NCBI GenBank assembly: GCA_030447945.1 | Contig: JAUJNV010000040.1 | Coordinates: 1-22,067 of the forward strand | Direction of reading: 5' to 3' | DNA: 22,067 bases | Origin: Fimbriimonas sp. | GTDB lineage: Bacteria; Armatimonadota; Fimbriimonadia; Fimbriimonadales; Fimbriimonadaceae | Shown: positions 8,662-16,734 of the stretch, one piece after another | Position numbering within the stretch: the stretch's first letter is position 1 | How the letters are laid out: each line of letters begins with the position of its first letter | The notes under the pieces: model-generated | Databases searched by the model: none | Seen by the model: the letters and a program-made list of their open reading frames with translations, nothing else | What the model was told of the DNA's origin: nothing | Translations under genes and position numbers: made by a program

Positions 8662-8955
8662 ATGCTTCCCGGAACGAAGTACCCTTGCCCCTGTAGCGGC
8701 TACCGGACCCTCAACGGGGAGCCACCCGGCACGTTCGATATCTGCAACATCTGCTTTTGGGAGGATGACGGTATCCAGTTCGACGATCCTGATCTCGACG
8801 AGGGCGCCAATGACGTATCTCTCCGCCAGGCTCAGGCGAACTTCATGAGAATCGGGGCTGTGGAGGAGGCATACGCGCACTGTGTCCGTCCCCCTTGCCC
8901 GACGGACGTGCGGGACCCCAATTGGATGCCGCTGCCCCAGTCGGCCCAAAAATAA
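8662..8955 (+). CDS. CPCC family cysteine-rich protein
   Basis: This small intact cytoplasmic protein of 97 residues matches the Cys-rich CPCC family. It shows YPCPCSGYRTL at residues 7-17, DICNICFWEDDGIQFDDPD in the middle, and ANDVSLRQAQANFMRIGAVEE near the C-terminus, which is the family's G-A-N-x-V-S-L-x-x-A-Q motif. The two C-x-x-C-like clusters probably bind a zinc ion. The usual second CC pair of CPCC reads CS here, leaving C9, C11, C28 and C31 as candidate ligands. The ribosome-binding site AAGAGG lies just before the ATG and overlaps the stop of the transglutaminase-like gene. The family's role is not established. Confidence 0.85.
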   Translation: MLPGTKYPCPCSGYRTLNGEPPGTFDICNICFWEDDGIQFDDPDLDEGANDVSLRQAQANFMRIGAVEEAYAHCVRPPCPTDVRDPNWMPLPQSAQK

Positions 8956-8961
8956 ACCCCG

Positions 8962-10884
8962 CTAGCCCTGCGCCGCCGCCACCGCGTCCTCGCCCGCGGT
9001 CTGCTTCAGGTAGTCCTCGCCCATGATCTCCTTGACGATGAGGTTCTGGTTGATCCGGTATTTGCGGGCTCGGGGCGCGATGTAGCGGACGTCGATCGGC
9101 TCGAAGTCGAACACCGGGCCCTGGGGGGTCCACTGGGCGACGGTGGTCTTCAGCCAGTTCTCGTCGTCACGCTGGGGGGTGTCCATCTTGAAGTGCGCGC
9201 CGCGGCTCTCGTCGCGGATGAGCGCGCCGCCGACGATCGCCTTGGACTGCTCGATCATGTTCACCACCGCCCGCGCGAACGGGACGGCCTGGTTGTTCCA
9301 GCCGGAGTCGTCCACGAGACGGCACTGATGCGCCCGCTCGCCGAGCTCGTTCAACTTCTCGCGCGCCCGCCGGAGCTCTTTCTGCGTGCGCCAGATGCCG
9401 CAGTTGTTCCACATCGTGTCCGCCAACTCCGCGTGCAGCCGGTACGGGTTCTCCGTGCCGCTGCTCGTGCGCAAGGCGTCGTATTCGCTTTGGCGCTGGG
9501 ATCTCGCGTCCTCGAGGACCGAGGAGGGGACGCCCTCGCCGCTCACGGACATTTCGCGCAGGTAGGCGAGCATGCCCTGCGCGGCGATCTCGCCGCCGAC
9601 GAGGCACGCGAGGAGGGCGTTTGCGCCGAGGCGGTTCGCGCCGTGGTACTGATACTCGCACTCGCCCGCCGCGTAGAGGCCGGGGATGTTCGTCATCTGG
9701 TTCCGCGGGCTGTCCACGTCCCACCCGCCGTCGCCGTTCAGCTCGTAGTCCACCCAGAGCCCGCCCATCGTGTAATGGACCGCCGGATAGATGCGCATCG
9801 GGATCTCGATGGGGTCCTCGCGCATAAACTTCTCGTAGATCTCCAGCACGCCTTCCAGCTTGTCGTTGATCTGCTGGCGCGTCATGCCCTTCGTCTTCTG
9901 GAAGTGGGTGATGTCCAGGTAGACCTGCTGCTTCTTCCCGATGCCCCGATCGATGCGGCACACGGAGTAGATCGCGAAGCTCACGAGGTCGCGCGAGAGG
10001 AGGTTGCCGTACTTGGGGTCCAGCTCCTCGCAGAAGTACCACCGGTCGCCTTCGGGGATCGTCGCCGCCGGACGCGCGTCCATCGGATCGCGGGGCGTCC
10101 AGAGCCGCCCGCCTTCGCCGCGAACCGACTCGGACATGAGGCGGCACTTATCCTCGCCGGGGATCGCCGTGGGGTGGATCTGCACCATCTCCGGGTTGCC
10201 GTACTTCACGCCCTGCTGGTAGCAGATGGCGCCCGCCGCGCCGGTGTTGATGATGGCGGTCGTGCTGCGCCCGAAGATGAGCCCGTTGCCGCCCGTGGCG
10301 ATCACCGCCGCGTCGCAGGCGAACGACTGGATCTCCATCGTGCGCAGGTCCTGCGCCACGATCCCCCGGCACGCGCCCGTGTTCGGGTCCTTCACGATCC
10401 CCAGGAACTCCCCCCCTCGTACTTCTCGACGAGGCCCGAGACCTCCCAGCGGCGCACCTGCTCGTCGAGGGCGTACAGGAGCTGCTGGCCGGTGGTCGCG
10501 CCCGCGTAGGCGGTGCGGTGCATGAGGGTGCCGCCGAAGCGGCGGAAGAGAGCAGCCCCTCGTTCGTGCGGTTGAACGGGACGCCCATCCGGTCGAGCAG
10601 GTAGATGATCGCGGGCGCGCGCTCGGCCATCCGCATCACGGGCGGCTGGTGGTTCAGGAAGTCGCCGCCGGTGATCGTGTCCTCGAAGTGGAGGTACGGC
10701 GAGTCCCCCTCGCCGCGCAGGTTCACCGCGCCGTTAATGCCGCCCTGCGCGCACACGGAGTGCGAGCGGCGGACCGGAACGAGCGAGAAGATCTTGACCT
10801 TGTGGCCGGCTTCCGCCAGCTTCATAGCGGCCATCAGTCCGGCCAACCCTCCCCCACGACGACGACGGTGCGCTGCGCTGCCAT
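8962..10884 (-). CDS. sdhA: Succinate dehydrogenase / fumarate reductase flavoprotein subunit (frameshifted near N-terminus)
   Basis: This is the FAD subunit of complex II, which oxidises succinate to fumarate (or the reverse) at the inner membrane. Start to stop is 641 codons, typical of the Bacillus-type enzyme. The start ATG at 10884 has a strong GGGAGGAG site. Motifs are VVVVGGGLAGLMAAMKLAEAG (FAD Rossmann), RRSHSVCAQGGINGAVN (His for covalent FAD), GDFLNHQPPV, ATGGNGLIFG, QIHPTAIPGEDKCRLMSES (substrate-binding HxT and following residues), PAVHYTMGGLWVDY, GLYAAGECEYQYHGANRLGA (FAD and substrate site) and WNNQAVPFARAVVNM. Indels at about 10845, 10545 and 10410 compensate overall; everything from 10395 to the TAG is one clean frame. 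No sdhB or sdhC lies beside it, which is unusual. It converges on the CPCC gene with only six bases between the two stops. Confidence 0.93.
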
Positions 10885-10886
10885 TG

Positions 10887-10894
10887 CTCCTCCC
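10887..10894 (-). promoter_or_regulatory. Ribosome-binding site of sdhA
   Basis: On the minus strand GGGAGGAG lies two bases before the ATG at 10884. It is the strongest Shine-Dalgarno sequence in the window and decides the sdhA start, even though the first codons are followed by an indel. Confidence 0.75.
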
Positions 10895-10934
10895 ATTCTA
10901 CGTGCCCAGGCTCCCCGAGAACCGGACCACCCGC

Positions 10935-10970
10935 GACCCCTGGGACCGCGCTCGTCCCGAGCGCATTTTC
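10935..10970 (-). repeat. Class B repeat unit (minus orientation)
   Basis: On the minus strand this reads GAAAATGCGCTCGGGACGAG followed by CGCGGTCCCAGGGGTC. It contains the mini-hairpin GCGCTC-GGGAC-GAGCGC. It lies 51 bases upstream of the sdhA start and is inverted relative to the three tandem units at 11082-11178, so RNA or single-stranded DNA across the interval can fold back at long range. Confidence 0.8.
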
Positions 10971-10994
10971 TGCTAGGAGCCCCTCGTCCCAAGT

Positions 10995-11087
10995 GCATAG
11001 CCCATAGGGCTGTAGCCGCCGGATGGTTCGTGCCGGCGTAGGGGCGTCCCTTTCACCTACGGCTTCTCGCGGGTCTAAGGGCTATGC
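10995..11087. repeat. REP-like fold-back element between sdhA and the PsbP/DcrB-like gene
   Basis: The outer arms GCATAGCCC (10995-11003) and GGGCTATGC (11079-11087) are exact reverse complements. Inside are GTAGCCGCCGG (11012-11022) pairing with GCCGGCGTA (11032-11040), and CCTACGGCTTC (11056-11066). The same CCTACGGCTTC segment recurs inside the element at 20851-20960. The GTAGCCGC core relates it to the class A REPs. Confidence 0.7.
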
Positions 11088-11178
11088 GCTCGGGACGAGC
11101 GCGCTCCCAGGGAAAATGCACTCGGGACGAGTGCGCTCCCGGCAGACAATGCGCTCGGGACGAGCGCGGTTCCGGGGG
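11082..11178 (+). repeat. Three tandem class B repeat units
   Basis: The units start with ATG at 11084, 11116 and 11149, a spacing of 32-33 bases. Units 1 and 3 read ATGCGCTCGGGACGAGCGCG; unit 2 reads ATGCACTCGGGACGAGTGCG. Each has a hairpin of six-base arms around GGGAC. In unit 2 both arms have changed together (GCGCTC/GAGCGC to GCACTC/GAGTGC), so pairing is kept. The array ends exactly at the stop codon of the minus-strand gene that follows (11179-11181). Confidence 0.85.
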
Positions 11179-11715
11179 CTACTTCCAGCGGAACGTCTTC
11201 AGCGACTTGGCGAAGGCGGCGTCCCACTTGGGCATCGCGTCCTTCTCCGCCGTGAGCGTGAGCACCACGCCGAGGCCGCGCCGGACGAAGACCACCTGAC
11301 GCTGGCCTACGACCTGCCCGTTCGGCAGGCGGCGCGCCACGAGCCAGGCGTAGCCCGACGTGCCCGCGACGGTGACCGGAAGCTGCTGGACGAGCCTCAC
11401 GCCCTTCTCCTTGACCGCCTGAGCGAGCGAGGCCTTGCCCAGCGACGTGGCGGTCTCCCGGCCTACGGAGCCGCTCAGGATGAAGATGTTCGTGGTGTAC
11501 TTGTTCTCCACCGGCCCGAAGAACGCGACGCGCGCCTTCTCGCCTCCCCGCTTGTCGTTCCGCTTGAACCCGGCCGGGAGCTGGATGACCCACCCGACTT
11601 TCGCGTCCCGATACCGCACCGGCTGGGCGGTGGGCGCGGCGGGGGCGAAGGCCGCCCAGATGAACGGGACGGTGGCGAAGGCGACCCTGCGAACCCGAGA
11701 TGCGAGAAGGCTCAT
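11179..11715 (-). CDS. Secreted PsbP/DcrB-like (Mog1-fold) protein
   Basis: This intact exported protein of 178 residues has an N-terminal signal peptide (MSLLASRVRRVAFATVPFIW, then AAFAPAAPTAQ; likely cleavage after an Ala near residue 28). The mature part has the strand order of PsbP/DcrB-type proteins: YRDAKVGWVIQLPAGFKRND, a YTTNIFILSGSVG strand, a helix with SLAQAVKEKGVRLVQQ, then VTVAGTSGYAWLVARR, QRQVVFVRRGLGVVLTLTA and a final helix DAAFAKSLKTFRWK. The function is unknown; such folds in bacteria are small periplasmic or surface lipoprotein-like proteins. No good ribosome-binding site is seen before the ATG at 11715. It lies downstream of the methyltransferase with an 82-base gap. Confidence 0.65.
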   Translation of the reverse strand: MSLLASRVRRVAFATVPFIWAAFAPAAPTAQPVRYRDAKVGWVIQLPAGFKRNDKRGGEKARVAFFGPVENKYTTNIFILSGSVGRETATSLGKASLAQAVKEKGVRLVQQLPVTVAGTSGYAWLVARRLPNGQVVGQRQVVFVRRGLGVVLTLTAEKDAMPKWDAAFAKSLKTFRWK

Positions 11716-11797
11716 GCTTAGTTAATACTCCGGAGCGTCCTCATGGACGGCCTCATAGACGGTCCTGGGAGTTTTAGCCCACCGACCGCCTCCGCGT

Positions 11798-12501
11798 CTA
11801 CGGCGGCTTGACCGCCAGGTACGCGCCCCGCCCCGTGAGCCCTCAGGATCGTGCTCCGCGTCGAGACCGGCCGCTCCGAAAGCCGCCAGATGCTCCTCCA
11901 CGGTAAAGAGCCCCAGTTCGTGCCGTTCGCTGAGCCGTTCGATCCCCGCCGGCGTCCCCACGAGGTACTCGAAGTCGAGAACGCTCACCCGCCCCTCGCG
12001 GCGCGATACGCTCATGCGCGCGAGCTTGAGCTCCGGCTCGTCCAGAAAGATGCCCGACAGATGCCCGTCCTGGAAGCCTTCCGGCCCCAGCCACGGCTCC
12101 ACCAGCACCACCCCGCCCGGCTTCGTGTGCTCGACGAAGCGCCGGATCGCGGCGTGGAGCCGCTCGATGGTCGTCATGTACCCGATGGCGCTAAAGAGGC
12201 AGACGACCGCGTCGAACCGCTTCCCCAGGTCGAAAGACGCCATGTCCCCGGCGTGCAGCGGCACGTCGGGCAACCGCCGCCGCGCGATCTCCAGCAGCCC
12301 CTCGTCGAGGTCCAGCCCCCCCACCCGGTAGTGGCGCCGGAGCTGCGCCATATGCAGCCCCGTTCCGCACGCCACGTCGAGGAGCTCGTCGCCATCCGAC
12401 TTCTGTCGCGCCCGGATCAGCGCATGCGCACGCTCAGCCTCGTCCGCGTAGTCCTTGAAGGAATACACGGCATCGTAGTACGCGGCGGTGTGGGTGAACA
12501 T
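11798..12501 (-). CDS. Class I SAM-dependent methyltransferase (C-terminal frameshift)
   Basis: This is a cytoplasmic methyltransferase of unknown substrate. The start MFTHTAAYYDAVYSFKDY is typical of a family of small stand-alone methyltransferases and fixes the ATG at 12501; the frame upstream is only translated heptamer repeat. Motif I is LLDVACGTGLHMAQLRR (about residues 40-56), acidic motif II is VGGLDLDEGLLEIARRR, then HAGDMASFDLGKRFDAVVCL (motifs III-IV) and a KPGGVVLVEPWLGPEGF strand. One lost base near 11842 shifts the end. Restoring it gives LTGRGAYLAVKPP and a TAG at 11798-11800, the usual end of the family. Unrepaired, the frame would run on to 11722. Confidence 0.82.
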
Positions 12502-12502
12502 C

Positions 12503-12614
12503 GGAAGATATGAGATATGAGATATGAGATATGAGATATGAGATATGAGAGAAGAGATGGGGAAGTCAGGGTGTGCGCCACCTCTCATCTCACATCTCAC
12601 ATCTCGCATCTTCC
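12503..12614. repeat. Heptamer fold-back element (class C), locus 2
   Basis: The left arm (12503-12551) is GGAAGAT followed by five ATGAGAT units and ATGAGAG. The right arm (12581-12614), read on the other strand, is GGAAGAT, GCGAGAT, GTGAGAT, GTGAGAT, GAGAGG. The outermost unit GGAAGAT is identical in both arms. The arms hold about seven and five units. On the minus strand the element starts four bases after the stop of the NHL gene and ends one base before the methyltransferase ATG, filling the intergenic space. Confidence 0.9.
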
Positions 12615-12618
12615 AGCC

Positions 12619-13652
12619 CTACGGCGCCGACGCCGGCTTGGGCCCCACAGCGATTCCCGTGGGGGTGCTGAGAGGCGTGCCGCCCGCGCGCCTGAGTAGG
12701 TCGCGTAGCCGCCGCCGCGTATGTTGTCGATGCGCACGATCCGGGCGTTGCCGGAGTCCGCGACGTAGATGCGGCCTGACGAGTCCAGCGCGATGGCGCG
12801 CGGTGCGATGAAGCGGCCCTGGCCGCTGCCCGCCGACCCGTAGGCCACCCCGGTGCCGCCGACGAAGGCGTCGAAGCGCAGAATTCGCGAGTTCGCCGAG
12901 TCCGTCAGGTAGAGGCGCCCGGAGGCATCGACGGCGACGCCCTCCAGGCGCGCGCCGCCCGGAGCGAGAAAGGCGATCGGGTTGGCGCCCGTCATATCGT
13001 CTACGCGCATCACCTTGTTCGTCGCCTCCAGGGTGGCGTAAATCTTCATCTGCGCGTCTACCGCGAGCACGACCGGATTGGGGAACGCCGTCGGCGTGGC
13101 GTAGCTCACCGGTTTGGTCCCGCTGATGTCGTCCACCCGGAACACGCGGTCGAGCTCGGAGTCCGCGACATAGAGGCGATCCTGCGCGTCCACGGCGACG
13201 CTGCGCGGAGCGACCAGCGCGGTACCGTCGATGGTGTTCAGGGTCGTGAAGGCGGTCGAACCGCCGCCCGGGGCGCCTACGTTGCCGATGCGTACGATGC
13301 GGCGGTTGCCCGTGTCGGCGACATAGATGTGGCCTTTGCTGTCGACCGCCACGTAGGTCGGCGCGGATAGCCCGTTCTCGCCGGTTCCCGGAGAACCCAG
13401 GTTCTGGCGCCCGGTTCCCTGGAGGTCGTCGACCGTCACCACCCGACTGGTGCCGGTGTCCCCGATCACCAGGCGAGGGCTCGCCGCACCGCCGGTGCCC
13501 CCAGTGCTCCCATTGCCCCCACTGCCGCCGTTGCTCCCTCCGCCGCCGTTCGTGTCGCTCCCGCCGCCTCCCCCTCCGGCGCAGCCGATGAGACCGAGAA
13601 GAGCGAGAGCAGCGAGGGCGGATAGGCGTGAACGGAGCATGATTGCCCTCAT
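12619..13652 (-). CDS. NHL-repeat lipoprotein (C-terminal frameshift)
   Basis: This is an exported beta-propeller protein. The ATG at 13652 follows TAGGTGG and gives MRAIMLRSRLSALAALALLG, then LIGCAGG, a lipobox (LIGC) with the Cys about residue 23. A flexible tract of Gly, Ser, Asn and Thr (about 30 residues) leads to six repeats of the NHL type: YVAVDSKGHIYVADTGNRR, SVAVDAQDRLYVADSELDR, VLAVDAQMKIYATLEATNK, GVAVDASGRLYLTDSANSR, AIALDSSGRIYVADSGNAR, plus a closing half repeat STPTGIAVGPKPASAP. That suggests a six-bladed propeller. An indel near 12690 shifts the last turn; the true stop TAG is at 12619-12621. It starts 9 bases after folE2, so the two are probably co-transcribed. The propeller's ligand is unknown. 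Confidence 0.85.
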
Positions 13653-13661
13653 TGTAGCCAC

Positions 13662-14468
13662 CTACCGCGCGGGCTTTTCCCTCCGCAATGTTGCGTAGGC
13701 GTTGTGGTCGTGGATGGACTCGTGGTTCTCCACCTCGATCTCGTAGGAAACGATCCGGTCCTCGCGATCGAAGGCGAGCGCTACCTCGCGCACCAGGTCC
13801 TCCACGAAGCGAGGGTTGTCGAAGGCCTGCTCCGTAACGAACTTCTCGTCGGGCCGCTTGAGCACGGGGTAGAGCTGCGCGGAGCCCGAGGCTTCGATCA
13901 TGTCGATGACCTCCTCCAGCCACAGCAAACCCTGCGGCTTGACGCGAACGGTCACGTACCCGCGCTGGTTGTGCGCGCCCCGGGCGGAGATATCGCGGGA
14001 GCAGGGGCAGAGGGTGGTCACCGGCACCGAGAGGTAGAGCAGGAACTCCTCCTCCACGCCGCCGCTGGCGATGAAGCCGCATTCGTAGGCCATCATGCCG
14101 ACCTTGCCTGTTACGGGCGCGGCCTTTTCGCGGAAGTAGGTGAAGCAGACCTCCAGGTGCGCCGTCTGCGCGTGGAGCTTCTCCCGCAGCCGCGCGAGGA
14201 TCTCGGGGATGGTCTCCGCGCTGAGGTCGTGGTTGTGTTCGCCCAGCACCTCCAAGAAGCGGCTCATGTGGGTGCCTTTGAATTCGCGGGGCAGATCCAC
14301 GGTGAGCGTAAAGTCGCCGACCGCCTCCTGCATCCCCCCCTCCCGGCGGCGTACGAGGATGGGGTAGCGCACCTTACGCACCCCCACGCGGTCGATGGGT
14401 ATGTTCCGCTCGTCCTGCGAGCTCTGAATGTCGACGAGGGCCGCCGTGCCGTTTGTTTTCCCTTTCAT
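13662..14468 (-). CDS. folE2: GTP cyclohydrolase FolE2
   Basis: This type IB GTP cyclohydrolase opens GTP to 7,8-dihydroneopterin triphosphate, the first step of tetrahydrofolate (and queuosine) synthesis. The ORF is intact at 268 residues, the usual length. Motifs are DIQSSQDERNIPIDRVGVRK near the N-terminus, VDLPREFKGTHMSRF, TTLCPCSRDISARGAHNQRG (the metal-binding Cys region and following His), and EVENHESIHDHNAYATL at the end. ATG 14468 is preferred over the in-frame TTG at 14477 because CAAGG lies just before it. It faces the accB gene across about 85 bases, which must hold both promoters; no convincing promoter boxes were found there. Together with folD on the other strand it places two folate-pathway genes in the window. 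Confidence 0.95.
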   Translation of the reverse strand: MKGKTNGTAALVDIQSSQDERNIPIDRVGVRKVRYPILVRRREGGMQEAVGDFTLTVDLPREFKGTHMSRFLEVLGEHNHDLSAETIPEILARLREKLHAQTAHLEVCFTYFREKAAPVTGKVGMMAYECGFIASGGVEEEFLLYLSVPVTTLCPCSRDISARGAHNQRGYVTVRVKPQGLLWLEEVIDMIEASGSAQLYPVLKRPDEKFVTEQAFDNPRFVEDLVREVALAFDREDRIVSYEIEVENHESIHDHNAYATLRREKPAR

Positions 14469-14552
14469 GCCTTGCAACCTGTTCTACGGACGTTAGACGC
14501 CGAGCGCGAGGAGATGGAGCCGAGGGGAGGAGCCAAGGGTATCCTGCCTGCC

Positions 14553-14945
14553 ATGCCCGGCCTCGACCTCCAGCTCGTGCGCCACGCGCTCACCCTCGCG
14601 CGGGAGAGCGGCTGTGCCGAAGTCGAGCTGGCCCTCGGCGAGGAGAGCTTCTCCGCGCGCCTAGAGCCGTTGCCCGCCCCGTTTCTACCCACTACGCCAG
14701 GCGACGAGCCGTCAGTGGAGCCGGAGCCCGTGCCGATCCGTGCGCCCCTCGTGGGGTACTACCAGGAGGCCAAGGAGCCGCTGGCGGTGGGCCGGAAGGT
14801 GACGAAGGGAGAGGTCGTCGCGGTGGTCGCGGCGCTGGGGATCGCGAACGACGTGGAGTCTCCCGCCGACGGCGAGGTGGCGGAAGTGCTGGTCGAGCCG
14901 GGCCAAGGCGTGCAGTTCGGGCAGCCGTTGGCGAGGGTGAGATGA
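14553..14945 (+). CDS. AccB-like biotin/lipoyl-domain protein lacking the biotinyl lysine
   Basis: By position (before accC) and fold this is the biotin carboxyl carrier protein slot of acetyl-CoA carboxylase. The ATG at 14553 gives MPGLDLQLVRHALTLARESG, matching the usual start; ATG 14514 is in frame but less likely. A short acidic/Pro linker follows, then a biotinyl-like domain (about residues 58-130): PIRAPLVGYY, VGRKVTKGEVVAVVAALGIA, NDVESPADGEVAEVLVEPG and QFGQPLARVR. The E-A-M-K-M biotinylation motif reads A-A-L-G-I. Glycine 96 (GGG, 14838-14840) stands in place of the lysine. The frame around it is clean, so this does not look like an indel artefact. It could be a non-biotinylated regulator like the plant BADC proteins, or a carrier whose partner is elsewhere. 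The stop overlaps the next start as ATGA. Confidence 0.8.
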   Translation: MPGLDLQLVRHALTLARESGCAEVELALGEESFSARLEPLPAPFLPTTPGDEPSVEPEPVPIRAPLVGYYQEAKEPLAVGRKVTKGEVVAVVAALGIANDVESPADGEVAEVLVEPGQGVQFGQPLARVR

Positions 14946-15397
14946 GGGGGAAGGCGTTGGACGTTAGGCGTTGGGCGTTGGGGGGAGAGCGTTTGCCCAA
15001 CGCCCAACGCCCAACGCCCAAGGCCCAAAATGGCCAAACCCTCGTCGCCACCCTCATCGTCATCGCCATCATCGGGGTCCTCGCGGTGGTGCTTCTGAAG
15101 GGGTCCGGGGCGTTTGGGGGGAAGGGCGGGTCTTCGCGGGCGGACGGCAAGGGCACGACCGTGCTCGGCGCGGCGAAGCTGAAGGCGGTCGATACCGCCT
15201 GCCGAAGCAACCTCGGCCAGGTGCGGCTCGCGATCCAGGTCTATCAGTCCACCAACGACGAGGCCGTGCCCGCCACTATCCAGGAGACGCGCATCGGGAA
15301 CGACTTCTACCGCTGTCCGCTTGGCAAGGAGCCGTACGACTACGACCCGGCGACGGGCAAGGTGTCCTGCCCCCACCCGGGCCACGGGAAATACTGA
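14942..15397 (+). CDS. Prepilin-like (type IV pilin/pseudopilin) protein with repeat-derived leader
   Basis: This is a small membrane-anchored protein of 151 residues. The ATG at 14942 overlaps the accB-like stop (ATGA). Residues 1-30 are translated from a heptamer fold-back element (including RRWALGG and LPNAQRPTPKAQ). Next come GQTLVATLIVIAIIGVLAVV, a prepilin-type cleavage and membrane segment (cleavage expected after G), but with Ala where pilins have Glu at mature position 5. The globular part has ACRSNLGQVRLAIQVYQST, and the end CPLGKEPYDYDPATGKVSCP then HPGHGKY carries paired cysteines, as in the C-terminus of many pseudopilins. The TGA overlaps the accC ATG by one base (TGATG), so translation is probably coupled. 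TTG at 14993 is an alternative start. A pilin between accB and accC is unusual. Confidence 0.75.
   Translation: MRGKALDVRRWALGGERLPNAQRPTPKAQNGQTLVATLIVIAIIGVLAVVLLKGSGAFGGKGGSSRADGKGTTVLGAAKLKAVDTACRSNLGQVRLAIQVYQSTNDEAVPATIQETRIGNDFYRCPLGKEPYDYDPATGKVSCPHPGHGKY
14953..15027. repeat. Heptamer fold-back element (class C), locus 3, inside a coding start
   Basis: The left arm (14953-14980) is GGCGTTG, GACGTTA, GGCGTTG, GGCGTTG. The right arm (14996-15027) is CCCAACG three times, CCCAAGG, CCCA. A 15-base loop separates them. It begins seven bases after the accB-like stop and lies wholly within the first 30 codons of the prepilin-like gene, keeping the frame open. Confidence 0.92.
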
Positions 15398-16734
15398 TGC
15401 TAGGCAAGGTGCTCATCGCGAACCGGGGAGAGATCGCCTGCCGGGTGATCCGCGCGTGCCGCGAGCTGGGCGTCCGCAGCGTCGCCGTGTACTCGGAGGC
15501 CGATCGGGATAGCCTGCACGTGAAGATCGCCGACGAAGCCATCTGCGTCGGCGCAGGCACCAACACCGACTCCTATCTGAACCTCGCCAACGTGCTCATG
15601 GCGTGCCAGATCTCCGGCGCGGAAGCGGTCCACCCGGGGTACGGTTACTTCAGCGAGCGCGCGAGTTTCGCCATCGCCCTGGAGTCGCTGGGCATCACCT
15701 TCATCGGTCCGCCCTCGGAGGCGATCGAGTCGATGGGGGACAAGGCGAGCGCGAAGGCAGCGGCCATCGCGGTCGGCTGCCCCGTCGTTCCCGGCAGCAA
15801 CGGCGCGGTGCCGGACGAGTCGAGGCGCTGACGGTGGCGAAGAGATCGGCTACCCCGTGCTGCTGAAGGCCGTCGCGGGCGGAGGCGGCGAACATCCGCC
15901 GTGTCGACGGTCCGGACGAGCTGGCGGGGCTCTGGGCGACGGCGCAGGCCGAGCGCAGGCGAGCTTCGGCTCCGGTGAGATCCTGCTGGAGGTACGTGGA
16001 GGAGCCGCGCCGCGTGGAGATCGAGGTGCTGGAGCGACACGCAGGGCAACGTCGTGCACCTCGGCGAGCGCGGTGCTCGGTACAAAACCTCCGGCACCAG
16101 AAGATCGTGGAGGAGGCCCCTACGCCCGCCTCCCGGAGTCCGTGCGGCAGGAGATGGCGCGGCGGCGGTGCGGGTGGCGCGGAGCGTCGGCTACCGCAGA
16201 GCGCGGGCACCGTCGAGTTCCTGCTCGACGCCGAGCGCCGCTTCTACTTCCTGGAGATGAACACCTCCAGGTCGAGCACCCGGTGACGGAGGAGGTCACG
16301 GGCCTCGACCTCGTCCAGCTCATGCTCCGCATCGCTTCCGGCGAGCCCCTGCCGTTCACGCAGTCCGAGGTCCAGTTGAAGGGCCCGCCATCAGGCCCGC
16401 GTTACCGCCCAGGACCCCGACAAGGAGTTCTCCCCCTCGACCGGTTGCATCCTGGCTGGCGGCCACCCCGGCGGGCGCGGCGTGAGGATGGAAACCCACT
16501 GCTACGCGGGCCTGACCGTCAGCCCCTACTACCCGCTGCTCGCCAAGCTCATCGTGCGCGCCGGAAGCCGGGGAAATGGCCGTGACGAAGCTCCAATCCG
16601 CGCTCCACGGGTTCGACGTCAGCGGCATCGCCACCAACATCCCCTTCCTCCGCCGCCTCGCCACCCACCCGGAGTTCGTAGCCGGCGAGGTGACGACAGG
16701 GTTCGTGGGGCGGATGTTGGAGGAGGGGGCGTGA
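15397..16734 (+). CDS. accC: Acetyl-CoA carboxylase biotin carboxylase subunit (frameshifted in its second half)
   Basis: This ATP-grasp enzyme carboxylates biotin in the first step of fatty-acid synthesis. Start to stop is 446 codons, the normal length. The first 145 residues are clean: [49 protein letters not shown] and [12 protein letters not shown]. From about 15830 to 16650 the frame changes repeatedly, but motifs remain: [14 protein letters not shown] (ATP-binding Gly loop), [33 protein letters not shown] then [19 protein letters not shown] (metal and biotin site), [20 protein letters not shown] and [14 protein letters not shown]. The catalytic elements are all present, so the breaks are probably sequence errors. 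The stop TGA (16732-16734) overlaps the nusB GTG. The order accB, accC, nusB, folD is conserved in Bacillus-type operons. Confidence 0.92.

Noticed and set aside
9193..10509. Long open frame on the plus strand opposite sdhA
   Set aside because: It is the antisense shadow of a clean, strongly conserved sdhA frame; high GC keeps the opposite frame open. Its translation shows no known motif.
11722..11797. C-terminal extension of the methyltransferase rich in Arg and Gly
   Set aside because: It arises after a lost base near 11842. Restoring the frame gives a family-typical ending LAVKPP and a stop at 11798.
12503..12614. Possible CRISPR array from regular repeats
   Set aside because: The units are seven bases and contiguous, with no spacers, and the two halves are inverted. 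No cas genes are present.
13704..14513. Plus-strand open frame running through folE2 into the AccB-like gene
   Set aside because: The part before 14514 is antisense to folE2 and has no relation to biotin carrier proteins. The protein begins at 14553 (or 14514).
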